Positions 24,715-32,198 of a DNA stretch of 36,945 nucleotides are shown here, in pieces; position 1 is the first letter of the stretch, and each line of letters begins with the position of its first letter. The notes under the pieces are model-generated. The model saw only the letters and a list, made by a program, of their open reading frames with translations, was not told where the DNA came from and searched no databases. The stretch spans positions 1 through 36,945 of the forward strand of contig DLOT01000045.1 of NCBI GenBank assembly GCA_002479715.1, read 5' to 3'. Made by a program: the position numbers and the translations under genes. This stretch comes from Ruminococcus sp. UBA7477 (lineage in GTDB: Bacteria; Bacillota; Clostridia; Oscillospirales; Ruminococcaceae).

Positions 24715-25332
24715 ATGAATATAATTCAATACTCAAGTAAGATAAAAGATTACTTACTTGCAAACGAAATAATTGATTTTACTGATAAATCAATAGCAAA
24801 TCTATCTAATGAGCTGCTAAATCTTTCAAAAGATAGGATAGATTTTATAAAGCAGACTTATGAATATGTTAGAGATAATATTTCCCATTCGGCGGATATA
24901 AATAACGATATGATCACCTGCTCTGCTTCGGAGGTACTGAAAGCAGGACATGGTATTTGTTTTGCTAAATCACATTTGTTAGCGGCTTTATTGCGTTATC
25001 AATCAATTCCTTGCGGGCTTTGTTATCAGAAAATTATTTTAGACGATGAAACTGCTCCTATATTGGTATATCACGGACTTAATGGTGTATATATTGAGGA
25101 ATGTGACAAATGGATACGGCTGGACGCAAGGGGAAATGTGAATGGCATAAATGCTCAGTTTTCAATAGAAACAGAACAGCTTGCGTATCCAATACGTTAC
25201 AATATGGGAGAACAAGACATATTCGTTGTGTATCCTGAGCCTGATGTGAAGATAGTTGAGCGTTTAAGGACAAATAAAACACGAACAGAGCTTTGGAACG
25301 ATCTCCCTACAGAGCTTGCGTATAAATTCTGA
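24715..25332 (+). CDS. Cargo 2: transglutaminase-like (papain-fold) protein
   Basis: 205 residues, ATG 24715 with TTGAGGT ahead. The transglutaminase-like core is clear: C82 in GHGICFAKSHLLAALLR, H120 in LVYHGLNGVYIE, and D137 in WIRLDARGN, in the family order Cys-His-Asp with normal spacing. Members act as proteases, amidases or acyl-transfer enzymes; the substrate is not predictable. No signal peptide. Rich in A+T compared with its neighbours. The last codons (YKF and TGA) are supplied by the right arm of the cassette, so the reading frame crosses the module border. Confidence 0.85.
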   Translation: MNIIQYSSKIKDYLLANEIIDFTDKSIANLSNELLNLSKDRIDFIKQTYEYVRDNISHSADINNDMITCSASEVLKAGHGICFAKSHLLAALLRYQSIPCGLCYQKIILDDETAPILVYHGLNGVYIEECDKWIRLDARGNVNGINAQFSIETEQLAYPIRYNMGEQDIFVVYPEPDVKIVERLRTNKTRTELWNDLPTELAYKF

Positions 25333-25362
25333 TTTATGTGAGTGATCGAATATTAACAACAA

Positions 25363-25396
25363 GCCCCGAAGCAGTTTTCAATAATTGCCTCGGGGC
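25363..25396 (+). terminator. Conserved hairpin in the right arm of cassette 2
   Basis: GCCCCGAAGCAG faces TTGCCTCGGGGC with one A-C mismatch and a G-T pair, followed by TAAATTTCTTT. Homologous to the hairpin at 16672-16705, with substitutions on both sides of the stem. Confidence 0.65.
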
Positions 25397-25471
25397 TAAA
25401 TTTCTTTATGAGTAGCGAACTACACCACGCATTTTCGTTTTTTATACAGTTTTGAGCAGCATACTCTCAGG

Positions 25472-26374
25472 TCAAAGAGCTGTCGGGTCCTCTCCGAAAA
25501 ACTGCGGAATAAAAGCTTCATCGGCAGAAGCCTTCTCCTGAATAAACCATCTGAATCCATACTTTTCCGCTGCGTCCAGAACTCTGTCATACTCAAAGCT
25601 TGTGAGCCGCCTATTTATTTCCTTGTAGTCGCCGCTTTTGAAAACAGGCGTGTATTGACGCATTACGGAAAGGAAGATATCGTCTTTTGCAAAGCTTCTC
25701 CCGAGAAAATCCATTATAGCCGCTGAATCATCACGATGAGAAGGCAATACCAGATGTCTTACGATAACTCCCCTTTTCATCGCACTGTTTTCATCAAGAA
25801 CCGGCTTGCCGACCTGCCTTGCCATACGAATGACCGCCTCCGAAGCGACCTCAAAATAATCCGCCGCCCCGGAATACCTTTCCGAAAGCTCACTTGAATG
25901 ATACTTCAGATCGGGAAGATAAATATCAATATATCCGTTGAGCATATCAAGCGTTTCCGGGCTTTCATATCCGGAGCTGTTATACATGACCGGAATACTA
26001 AGCCGGCCCTTCACCCTGTCGAGAGCGCCTATCACCGACGGAACAAAGTGTGCCGCCGACACAAGATTTATATTGCAGGCTCCCTCATCTTGCAGTCTCA
26101 GCATGATCTCTCCAAGCTGTTTTTCGGATATCTCATAACCCTTGCCGAGATGAGATATCTCATAATTCTGGCAATAACAGCATCTTAGACTGCACCCGGA
26201 AAAGAAAACGGCTCCGCTGCCGTTTCCGGTGCAAACAGGCGGCTCCTCCCATTTGTGAAGCGCCGCCCTTGCTATTCTTATTTTATTACCTTCACCGCAA
26301 AAGCCCGCTGCAACACTTCTGTCAGCGCCGCACTTACGCGGACAAAGCTTGCAGTGTTCATATATATCATTCAT
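25472..26374 (-). CDS. Radical SAM protein, pyruvate formate-lyase-activating-enzyme-like
   Basis: 300 residues from ATG 26374, which overlaps the ispE stop by 8 bp and follows GGAGTTGAGAG; an ATG at 26428 would overlap ispE by 62 bp. The [4Fe-4S]/AdoMet motif is C61-x3-C65-x2-C68 (CSLRCCYC). Four additional N-terminal cysteines, C8, C11, C15 and C26 (CKLCPRKC ... GFC), form a second cluster-like site. This is the layout of the PflA-related radical SAM group found next to various enzymes in anaerobes. No formate-lyase-type glycyl radical enzyme is in the window, so the target is unknown. Last gene of the minus-strand operon. Confidence 0.85.
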   Translation of the reverse strand: MNDIYEHCKLCPRKCGADRSVAAGFCGEGNKIRIARAALHKWEEPPVCTGNGSGAVFFSGCSLRCCYCQNYEISHLGKGYEISEKQLGEIMLRLQDEGACNINLVSAAHFVPSVIGALDRVKGRLSIPVMYNSSGYESPETLDMLNGYIDIYLPDLKYHSSELSERYSGAADYFEVASEAVIRMARQVGKPVLDENSAMKRGVIVRHLVLPSHRDDSAAIMDFLGRSFAKDDIFLSVMRQYTPVFKSGDYKEINRRLTSFEYDRVLDAAEKYGFRWFIQEKASADEAFIPQFFGEDPTAL

Positions 26375-27242
26375 AGCTCTCAACTCCGACGCCGCAGCTG
26401 ACAGGTCTGACGATTTCGCAAAAGTCATAATCCGAGATCAGCGCATCTCTCGCGTTTTCCGCCGTTTTCTCATCATAAAAGATCCCATATACTGCAGATC
26501 CGCTGCCTGTCATCAGCGAAGAAACCGCGCCCAGACTAAGCAGCCTTTCTTTTGCGGCGAAAATTTCTTTCGGCAAATCTATCTGTTCAAAGGAATTGAA
26601 CATTATTCCGCCGATATCGGCAAGGCTTCCGCTTTCAAAAGCACTGACCACTCCGCTAAGATCTGAATGCTTTGTACCTTTAAGCCTGTCAAACGCAGCA
26701 TAAGCCTCCGGTGTGCTGACAGAAACCTCAGGCTTGCAGATAACGATAAAGCAATCCGGCAGTGAGCTGATCTCAGTCAGACGCTCACCAACGCCGCCGC
26801 AGATCTTAGTCCCTCCGACAATGCAAAACGGAACATCTGCACCAAGTGAAGCGCCCATTTTTAAAAGCTCGTCAACAGGAGTGTGAGTTTCAAAAAGCAT
26901 ATCAAGTGCGATCAGCGCAGCCGCACAGTCAGCACTTCCCCCACCCATTCCTGCCTGCGACGGAATGTGCTTTTCCAAAGCAAACGAAACTCCGCCCATG
27001 ATACCGTGATGCTCAAAAAAGCATTTTGCCGCCTTAACGACAAGGTTTCTGCTGTCAGTAGGGATATCGCCCCTGTCGCAGCACAGCATTATTCCGCTTT
27101 CGGCAGGTTCGGCTCTCAGAATGTCACAAAGGCTCACTGACTGCATAATGCTTTTCAGCTCATGATAGCCGTTGGGCATTTTCCCCAAGATATCAAGCGT
27201 AATATTTATCTTCGCATAGGCTTTCAGCGTGACCTTACTCAT
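26367..27242 (-). CDS. ispE: 4-diphosphocytidyl-2-C-methyl-D-erythritol kinase
   Basis: 291 residues. GHMP kinase of the MEP isoprenoid pathway, phosphorylating CDP-ME. Visible: K11 in LKAYAKINITLDI, NGYHEL, the GHMP ATP loop PSQAGMGGGSADCA (94-107) with D105, and MTGSGSAVYGIF in the C-terminal half. The ATG overlaps the aminotransferase stop by 8 bp, with AAGGAG inside the upstream gene. Full length. Confidence 0.95.
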   Translation of the reverse strand: MSKVTLKAYAKINITLDILGKMPNGYHELKSIMQSVSLCDILRAEPAESGIMLCCDRGDIPTDSRNLVVKAAKCFFEHHGIMGGVSFALEKHIPSQAGMGGGSADCAAALIALDMLFETHTPVDELLKMGASLGADVPFCIVGGTKICGGVGERLTEISSLPDCFIVICKPEVSVSTPEAYAAFDRLKGTKHSDLSGVVSAFESGSLADIGGIMFNSFEQIDLPKEIFAAKERLLSLGAVSSLMTGSGSAVYGIFYDEKTAENARDALISDYDFCEIVRPVSCGVGVESYE

Positions 27243-28422
27243 CGCCGTGCTCCTTTTTAAGATCCTCTAAAAACTCCTCAATAAGCTTTACGGCAGCTTT
27301 CAGATTTTTCAGTGAATAGGCATAAGAAACCCTTATGTAGCCTTCGCCGCATTTTCCGAATGCGTCACCCGGAACGACTGCGACCTTCTTTTCATATACA
27401 AGCCGCTCACTGAACTGTTGGCTTGTAAGACCTGTTGACTTTATACATGGGAATGCATAAAACGCCCCCTCGGGATCAAAACACGGCAGCCCGATCTTGT
27501 TGAACGCATTAACGACATACCTTCTGCGGACGTCGTATTCCTCAACCATTTTCGCAACGTCGTCGTCGCATTCCTCAAGAGCGGTTATAGCTGCATACTG
27601 GCTGACAGTCGGCGAAGACATGATCGCATATTGGTGGATCTTTAAAATGTGCTTCAAAATAGGCTGAGGTCCGGCAAGAAATCCCAGCCGCCAGCCGGTC
27701 ATCGCGTAGCCCTTTGAAAATCCGTTGATAACGAGGGTCCGTTCTCTCATTCCGTCAAGTGCGGCTATCGAGAAGTGTTCTCTGCCATAGGTAAGCGCCG
27801 AATAGATCTCGTCAGAGATAACGATTATGTCTGTTCCCCGCAGCACCTCCGCGATAGGCTCCAGTTCTTCTTTTGTCATAATCGCGCCGGTAGGATTATT
27901 GGGATAAGGCAAAATCAAAGCCTTTGTGCGAGGTGTTATCTTTGCCCTCAGCGCCTCGGCAGTCAGCTTAAAACTGTTCTCGATCGAGGTTTCAACCGTA
28001 ACCGGAACACCATGCGAAAGCTCGACCATCGGAGCATAGCAAACAAAGCAGGGCTCAACGATCAATACCTCATCGCCTTCATCGACCAAAGCGCGAATGG
28101 CAAGATCGATCGCCTCAGAGCCGCCTACTGTAACGATTATCTCGTTTTCGGGCTTATAATCAACGCCTATGGTTCTGCCGAGATAGCCTGATATCGAGCG
28201 CCGAAGATCCATAAGACCCGAATTGGCAGTGTAAGATGTCTTTATTTTTTCCAAAACGGATATAGCCTGCTGCCTGATCTTCCATGGCGTGAAAAAGTCA
28301 GGCTCGCCCACTCCGAGGTTCAAAACGCCCGTCATCTGCTGAGCTATATCAAAAAACTTCCTTATTCCCGAAGGCTTGATCTCCCGCGCTCTTTCGGAAA
28401 CGATCTTATCATAATCTATCAT
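27235..28422 (-). CDS. PLP-dependent aminotransferase, class I/II
   Basis: 395 residues, fold type I. Landmarks: NLGVGEPDFFTP, Y64-TANSGL, PNNPTGA (174-180), D204 and Y207 in SDEIYS, and the PLP lysine K237 in GFSKGYAMTGWRLG. It resembles the AspC/PatA subgroup; the amino donor and keto acid cannot be fixed by eye. It overlaps the Lrp-type regulator gene by 4 bp, a pairing frequent in Firmicutes that suggests amino-acid-responsive control. Confidence 0.93.
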   Translation of the reverse strand: MIDYDKIVSERAREIKPSGIRKFFDIAQQMTGVLNLGVGEPDFFTPWKIRQQAISVLEKIKTSYTANSGLMDLRRSISGYLGRTIGVDYKPENEIIVTVGGSEAIDLAIRALVDEGDEVLIVEPCFVCYAPMVELSHGVPVTVETSIENSFKLTAEALRAKITPRTKALILPYPNNPTGAIMTKEELEPIAEVLRGTDIIVISDEIYSALTYGREHFSIAALDGMRERTLVINGFSKGYAMTGWRLGFLAGPQPILKHILKIHQYAIMSSPTVSQYAAITALEECDDDVAKMVEEYDVRRRYVVNAFNKIGLPCFDPEGAFYAFPCIKSTGLTSQQFSERLVYEKKVAVVPGDAFGKCGEGYIRVSYAYSLKNLKAAVKLIEEFLEDLKKEHGDE

Positions 28423-28904
28423 GGGGACACAAAGCCTCTTTCGTCTTTTTCATCATCACAAAGCATAATGCCGTTTTCCTTATAGGTTTTCAGTTCAAAA
28501 TGCGTTGCTGTTGAAATAACGCCGTCGATAGTAGAAAGATGCTTGGCAACAAAGTCGGAGATCACCCTCAGGTTTTCGCCGATGATCGTTATGCCGAGGT
28601 CATAAGCGCCTGACATAAGCGTAACGCTTTTTACAGCGTCATATTGAGCAATAAACTTCGCTATTTCATCAAAGCCGCTCTCCGCGCGGGGCGTGACCTT
28701 TAGCTCAATATAAGCGGTAACGATGTTCGGATTTTCAACGCCGTAATCGACAAGCGTAGTATATCCCTTTATCGTGCCGCTGTCCTCAAGAGCCTTTATC
28801 TCCTCAGCGACCTCATCGGCTGTCTTTCCGAGCAACACACCCAGCTCCTCGTTTGAAAGGCGAGAGTTTTTGGCAAGAAGGTTCAAAAGCTTAGACATTT
28901 GCAT
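28419..28904 (-). CDS. Lrp/AsnC family transcriptional regulator
   Basis: 161 residues. N-terminal winged helix (about 3-50, LLNLLAKNSRLSNEELGVLL ... EIKALEDSGTIKGYTTLV) and a C-terminal RAM ligand-binding domain (about 62-140, VTAYIELKVTPRAESGFDEI, GAYDLGITI). AAAGGAA precedes ATG 28904. Probably senses an amino acid and regulates its own operon, including the overlapping aminotransferase gene. Confidence 0.92.
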   Translation of the reverse strand: MQMSKLLNLLAKNSRLSNEELGVLLGKTADEVAEEIKALEDSGTIKGYTTLVDYGVENPNIVTAYIELKVTPRAESGFDEIAKFIAQYDAVKSVTLMSGAYDLGITIIGENLRVISDFVAKHLSTIDGVISTATHFELKTYKENGIMLCDDEKDERGFVSP

Positions 28905-28920
28905 ATCATTCCTTTCCGTC

Positions 28921-28942
28921 GGGGCGGTCAGAGGACCTCCCC
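28921..28942. promoter_or_regulatory. GC-rich palindrome in the lrp leader (operator or 5' hairpin)
   Basis: GGGGCGGTC and GACCTCCCC face each other across AGAG, with one mismatch. The site lies just downstream of the predicted start (about 28947) and ends 3 bp before the ribosome site, so it could be an autoregulatory operator or a 5' hairpin affecting translation. Confidence 0.5.
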
Positions 28943-28953
28943 GCTTTTAATTT

Positions 28954-28982
28954 ATTATACTTCTTAATTCGCTTTCTGTCAA
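28954..28982 (-). promoter_or_regulatory. Consensus promoter of the lrp-aminotransferase-ispE operon
   Basis: Minus strand TTGACA (28982-28977), 17-bp spacer, TATAAT (28959-28954): both boxes are perfect. It lies just past the end of the VOC gene, with no terminator between them. Confidence 0.9.
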
Positions 28983-28995
28983 TAAGTGCAGTAAG

Positions 28996-29379
28996 TTATT
29001 CTTGCTCAAAAAGCTCTATCTCCTCGCCGAGAACACCCCGGCAGAACGCAATACGCGCCCTTATCGGCGGATCACTCTTTATCACAATGTCCTTCGGCTC
29101 GATAAACACCTCATATCCTGCTTGCCTGACAGCTCTTGCACAATCGTCAGCGCTGTCAACAGCGAGCGCAAAATGCCTTATGATCCCCTGACCAGGGTCG
29201 TATTCATCCCCGGCAGTGCAAAAGATCTCGATCCTGCTTCCCCCTGCGTCAAACATTATGCCCTCAGCCCATTCGGCGCATACGTCAAGACCCAAAACAG
29301 AGCCGTAAAAATGTTTGACCTTCTCAAACTCTTCACCTTTTCCGCATTTCATCGAAACATGATGTATCCCCTCAACCAT
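28996..29379 (-). CDS. VOC family (glyoxalase/dioxygenase superfamily) protein
   Basis: 127 residues, two beta-alpha-beta-beta-beta repeats. Candidate metal-site residues: H6/H7 in IHHVSMKC, E51 in SRIEIF, H69 in IIRHFALAVDS, and the C-terminal GEEIELFEQ. The YGSVLGL segment is typical of the superfamily. The substrate is unknown. GGAGGG precedes the ATG. It follows the ABC exporter by 27 bp and probably shares its transcript. Confidence 0.85.
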   Translation of the reverse strand: MVEGIHHVSMKCGKGEEFEKVKHFYGSVLGLDVCAEWAEGIMFDAGGSRIEIFCTAGDEYDPGQGIIRHFALAVDSADDCARAVRQAGYEVFIEPKDIVIKSDPPIRARIAFCRGVLGEEIELFEQE

Positions 29380-29406
29380 AGTCTCACCCTCCTGATCGAA
29401 TAGTCT

Positions 29407-31593
29407 TCAGACCTCCGCCGCCTGCTTCTGACCTCGCATTTTGGTAGTTCGGCGCTGAGCCATAACCAGCCCGTAATATACACCATGCTTACGCATCAGA
29501 TTATCGTGTGTATCAAATTCCGCAAGCTTTCCCTTATCAAGAACAGCCAGCCTGTCTGCACCTGAGAGGGTCGAAAGACGGTGCGCTATCGCAATAGTTG
29601 TCCGTCCCTCGGTCAGTCTGCCGAGCGCCTCCTGAATCTGCTTTTCCGTTTCGGTGTCCAGGGAAGCTGTTGCCTCATCGAGAATTATGATCTTCGGATC
29701 ATGTATTATCGCTCTTGCTATCGCAATCCTCTGCCTTTCGCCGCCCGAAAGCTGATAGCCCTTGTTGCCGACGCGTGTATTATAGCCGTCGGGAAGCTTC
29801 GTGACAAAGTCATGGGCATTTGCTATCTTTGCAGCTCTTACGACCTCCTCAAAGGTCGCGTCGGGCTTGGCATAGCAGATATTGTCCAGCACCGAGCCGT
29901 CAAATAAAAAGGTTTCCTGCAAAACAACGCCTATCTGGCTTCTCAAAGACTTTTGCGCGTAGCTTCTGATATCTCTGCCGTCAATCAGTATCTGCCCGTC
30001 CGTAACGTCATACAGCCTGAGGATCAGGTTTATCAGCGTCGATTTTCCCACACCCGAATGTCCAACTATGCCGATCATCTCACCCTTGTTTATCTTCATA
30101 GTGATATCCTTGAGAACTGGGGCATACTCGCGGTAACCGAAGTATACGTTTTTCAGCTCTATCTCGCCGCTTATCTCCGACTCAACTGCGTTCTCGGCTT
30201 CCTTCAGGCTGCTCTCGTCCTCCAACACCTCAAACACCTTGCTGGCAGAAACAGCCGCATCGGAAAACTCCTTAGGAATGTGAATAAACCATCTGATAGG
30301 ATCATAAAGCATGGCAACATAGGTCGTGAACTGCACCAGCTCGCCCAGCTTCATACCGCCGTCCAGGATAAGCCTGCCGCCGAACAAAAGAACAAGATAG
30401 TTTCCTACTGTCATAACAAATTCCGCAAACGGTATTGTCAGATACCAAACAATTTCGGCGCGGACACAAGCTCTTGCAGCCTTGAGCGAATAGCCTGTGT
30501 ATTTCTGGATCTCCTGTACCTCGGTGCCGTAGGCCTTGACGACCCTTACTCCGTTCAGAATATCGTGAAGCACCGAATCATGGTCTGTCATGTTTCTCCA
30601 TACTCTCGTATAGCGGACCGCCATAGTGTGAAAAAGCTTTTTTGTCAGCAAAAAAACAAACGGGATCGGCACGACCGTCAGAAGTGCAAGCTTCCAGTTC
30701 ATAACAAACAGGATAGCCATAAGAGCTATAAGCGAGATTGCCTGAACGACAAAATCCTTGCCTTTTTCGGTTACAAAGCTCTCCAGCTTTGCCGCATCAC
30801 CCGAAACCCGCCTGATAAGCTCGCCGGCTGTCTTTTTCGTCACCGCCGAAAGAGACATTCTTTCGCTCTTGGCAAAAACATCCTCGCGCAGATCCTTGCC
30901 CATATTCAGCGCGACTTTGAACGAGCATCTCATATTCATGCTGTTCGGAATACATGATAAAGCCGCCAAGCCCACAAGCAGACCGCACAGAACAAAAAAT
31001 CCCACCCAATCGGTATTCTTAGGCGTTACATAATCGTCAATTATCATTCTTGTTATATTGGGAACGATAAGCCACAGGATCTGCTCAAAAACAGTACAGA
31101 TAAGTGCAATTATAAAGTATTTCCGATAGGGCTTCACACGCTTTATCAGCTTTATGAAAAGCCCGGTTTTATTAGCGCAGAACGGACATTCCTTAGCCCC
31201 CTCGAGCGGCATACCGCATTTGGGACAGCAAGGCTCGTCCTCAGGTGTTTCGGTTATCAGCCTGCCTGTTCGTGCATAATAATCGAGCAGCTTGCAAAGC
31301 TCCGCATACCGCAAAAACTCCTGCTGACGAAAAATACAAAAGGCTATGCTCTCGCCGGATTTAAGCTCGCCGATCATCATCGACGATCCGACAAGCTGTT
31401 CGCATTTGAATTCCGAAAAGTCATCAATATAGTAGCGCGATTTCAGCTCGTTATTCAGATAAACCAGAATTTCGCTGTCGGTAACGCACAGATGACCGCT
31501 GACAGGCTGCGCCCTGTCGTTCAGATCATATGGCAGCGAAAACAGGACCTCACTGCTTTGAACGCCTTTCGGAAAAGATGTTTTTAAATTCAT
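29407..31593 (-). CDS. ABC exporter (fused permease-ATPase) with N-terminal zinc ribbon, subunit 2
   Basis: 728 residues from ATG 31593 (TTGGAG ahead; the open frame begins earlier at a TTG overlapping that site). Order: cytoplasmic N-terminal domain (1-115), a zinc ribbon with C123/C126 and C136/C139, six membrane helices (about 155-440), then the ATPase: Walker A GHSGVGKST (511-519), signature LSGGERQR (615-622), Walker B with E640 and H671. All catalytic residues are present. The unusual N-terminal extension and ribbon are shared with the exporter two genes upstream, so the pair probably forms a heterodimer. Similar N-terminally extended exporters accompany DUF1854 proteins elsewhere. Substrate unknown. 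Confidence 0.9.
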   Translation of the reverse strand: MNLKTSFPKGVQSSEVLFSLPYDLNDRAQPVSGHLCVTDSEILVYLNNELKSRYYIDDFSEFKCEQLVGSSMMIGELKSGESIAFCIFRQQEFLRYAELCKLLDYYARTGRLITETPEDEPCCPKCGMPLEGAKECPFCANKTGLFIKLIKRVKPYRKYFIIALICTVFEQILWLIVPNITRMIIDDYVTPKNTDWVGFFVLCGLLVGLAALSCIPNSMNMRCSFKVALNMGKDLREDVFAKSERMSLSAVTKKTAGELIRRVSGDAAKLESFVTEKGKDFVVQAISLIALMAILFVMNWKLALLTVVPIPFVFLLTKKLFHTMAVRYTRVWRNMTDHDSVLHDILNGVRVVKAYGTEVQEIQKYTGYSLKAARACVRAEIVWYLTIPFAEFVMTVGNYLVLLFGGRLILDGGMKLGELVQFTTYVAMLYDPIRWFIHIPKEFSDAAVSASKVFEVLEDESSLKEAENAVESEISGEIELKNVYFGYREYAPVLKDITMKINKGEMIGIVGHSGVGKSTLINLILRLYDVTDGQILIDGRDIRSYAQKSLRSQIGVVLQETFLFDGSVLDNICYAKPDATFEEVVRAAKIANAHDFVTKLPDGYNTRVGNKGYQLSGGERQRIAIARAIIHDPKIIILDEATASLDTETEKQIQEALGRLTEGRTTIAIAHRLSTLSGADRLAVLDKGKLAEFDTHDNLMRKHGVYYGLVMAQRRTTKMRGQKQAAEV

Positions 31594-31650
31594 AGTATTC
31601 TCCAAAAAATATAGTAATACAATTATCCAATGCGCTGAAAGACAATCACG

Positions 31651-32184
31651 TCAAGTGAACATCTCCATAGCCGCCAGACTCTTTTTATCCAAGCGCATCT
31701 CAACGTCGTCGCAATAATACTTATTCCCCTCCACATCGCAGACATAGAGATACTTGCCGCCGATCAGCTTGAAGTTGCGGTACCAGTCGCGTATACAAAT
31801 AGTTTTGTCGCCTGCTGTGGTAACCGCCTTAACAAACAGCGAACCGCGCATATTCTCCTTTATTGAACAGATCTTCGTTATCAGCGGCATATAGTATTTA
31901 TATTCCAAGAAATCGTTAACGACCTCAAACTGTCCGTCCGACAGTTCTTTCATATCTCTTATAACGCCGATCTCGATAAACTCCTTCTCGTCGTTTTCAT
32001 AATTCACGCTTATAAACCGCGTTTTTTCATAAAACGGCTGTAATCTTGTAAGATTGACCTTATTATATGTTTTGCCGTCAGTTTCCAGCGTCATGAATCC
32101 GCTTTTTTCTTTAGTGAATTTCAGCCTGCCGCAATCAAGAATATTCAGCTTGTCGGCAGCAAAGCTTTCTTCATTTATACTCAT
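31651..32184 (-). CDS. DUF1854 family protein
   Basis: 177 residues, no signal or membrane segment. Family segments: KLNILDCGRLKFTKEKSGFM at the N-terminus, VNLTRLQPF, FIEIGVIRDMKELSDGQ, YYMPLITKICSIKE and the TICIRDWYRNFKLIG region. DUF1854 genes typically sit beside ABC exporters, and some are annotated as cyanophycin-metabolism-associated. No cyanophycin synthetase is seen here. GAGGTGG precedes the ATG, 14 bp after the upstream exporter. It may be an accessory subunit of the paired exporters. Confidence 0.85.
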   Translation of the reverse strand: MSINEESFAADKLNILDCGRLKFTKEKSGFMTLETDGKTYNKVNLTRLQPFYEKTRFISVNYENDEKEFIEIGVIRDMKELSDGQFEVVNDFLEYKYYMPLITKICSIKENMRGSLFVKAVTTAGDKTICIRDWYRNFKLIGGKYLYVCDVEGNKYYCDDVEMRLDKKSLAAMEMFT

Positions 32185-32198
32185 GATCTACCACCTCG

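Larger units (their letters stand above)
24563..25422 (+). mobile_element. Cassette 2: single-gene element with inverted repeats, cargo transglutaminase-like gene
   Basis: Second copy of the element described at 16063-16732: same left arm (24563-24687), right arm (25321-25422), promoter and hairpin, but 633 bp of unrelated cargo. The subterminal inverted repeats start at 24571 and end at 25414 (2 mismatches and one 1-nt gap over about 22 bp). The inner repeat is longer here: AAATCAGAATTTAT (24676-24689) against ATAAATTCTGATTT (25322-25335), 14 bp perfect. No transposase. Left flank bases TA (24561-24562) and right TA (25421-25422). It lies between the convergent yitT-family and radical SAM genes. 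Confidence 0.85.

Noticed and set aside
16063..25422. The two cassettes as one large composite transposon carrying the genes between them
   Set aside because: The arms are in the same orientation, each unit is complete by itself with both arms, and the intervening genes are ordinary chromosomal units.
29953..30957. Plus-strand frame of 334 codons opposite an ABC exporter
   Set aside because: Antisense to conserved ATPase and membrane sequence; no ribosome site or recognisable domain.
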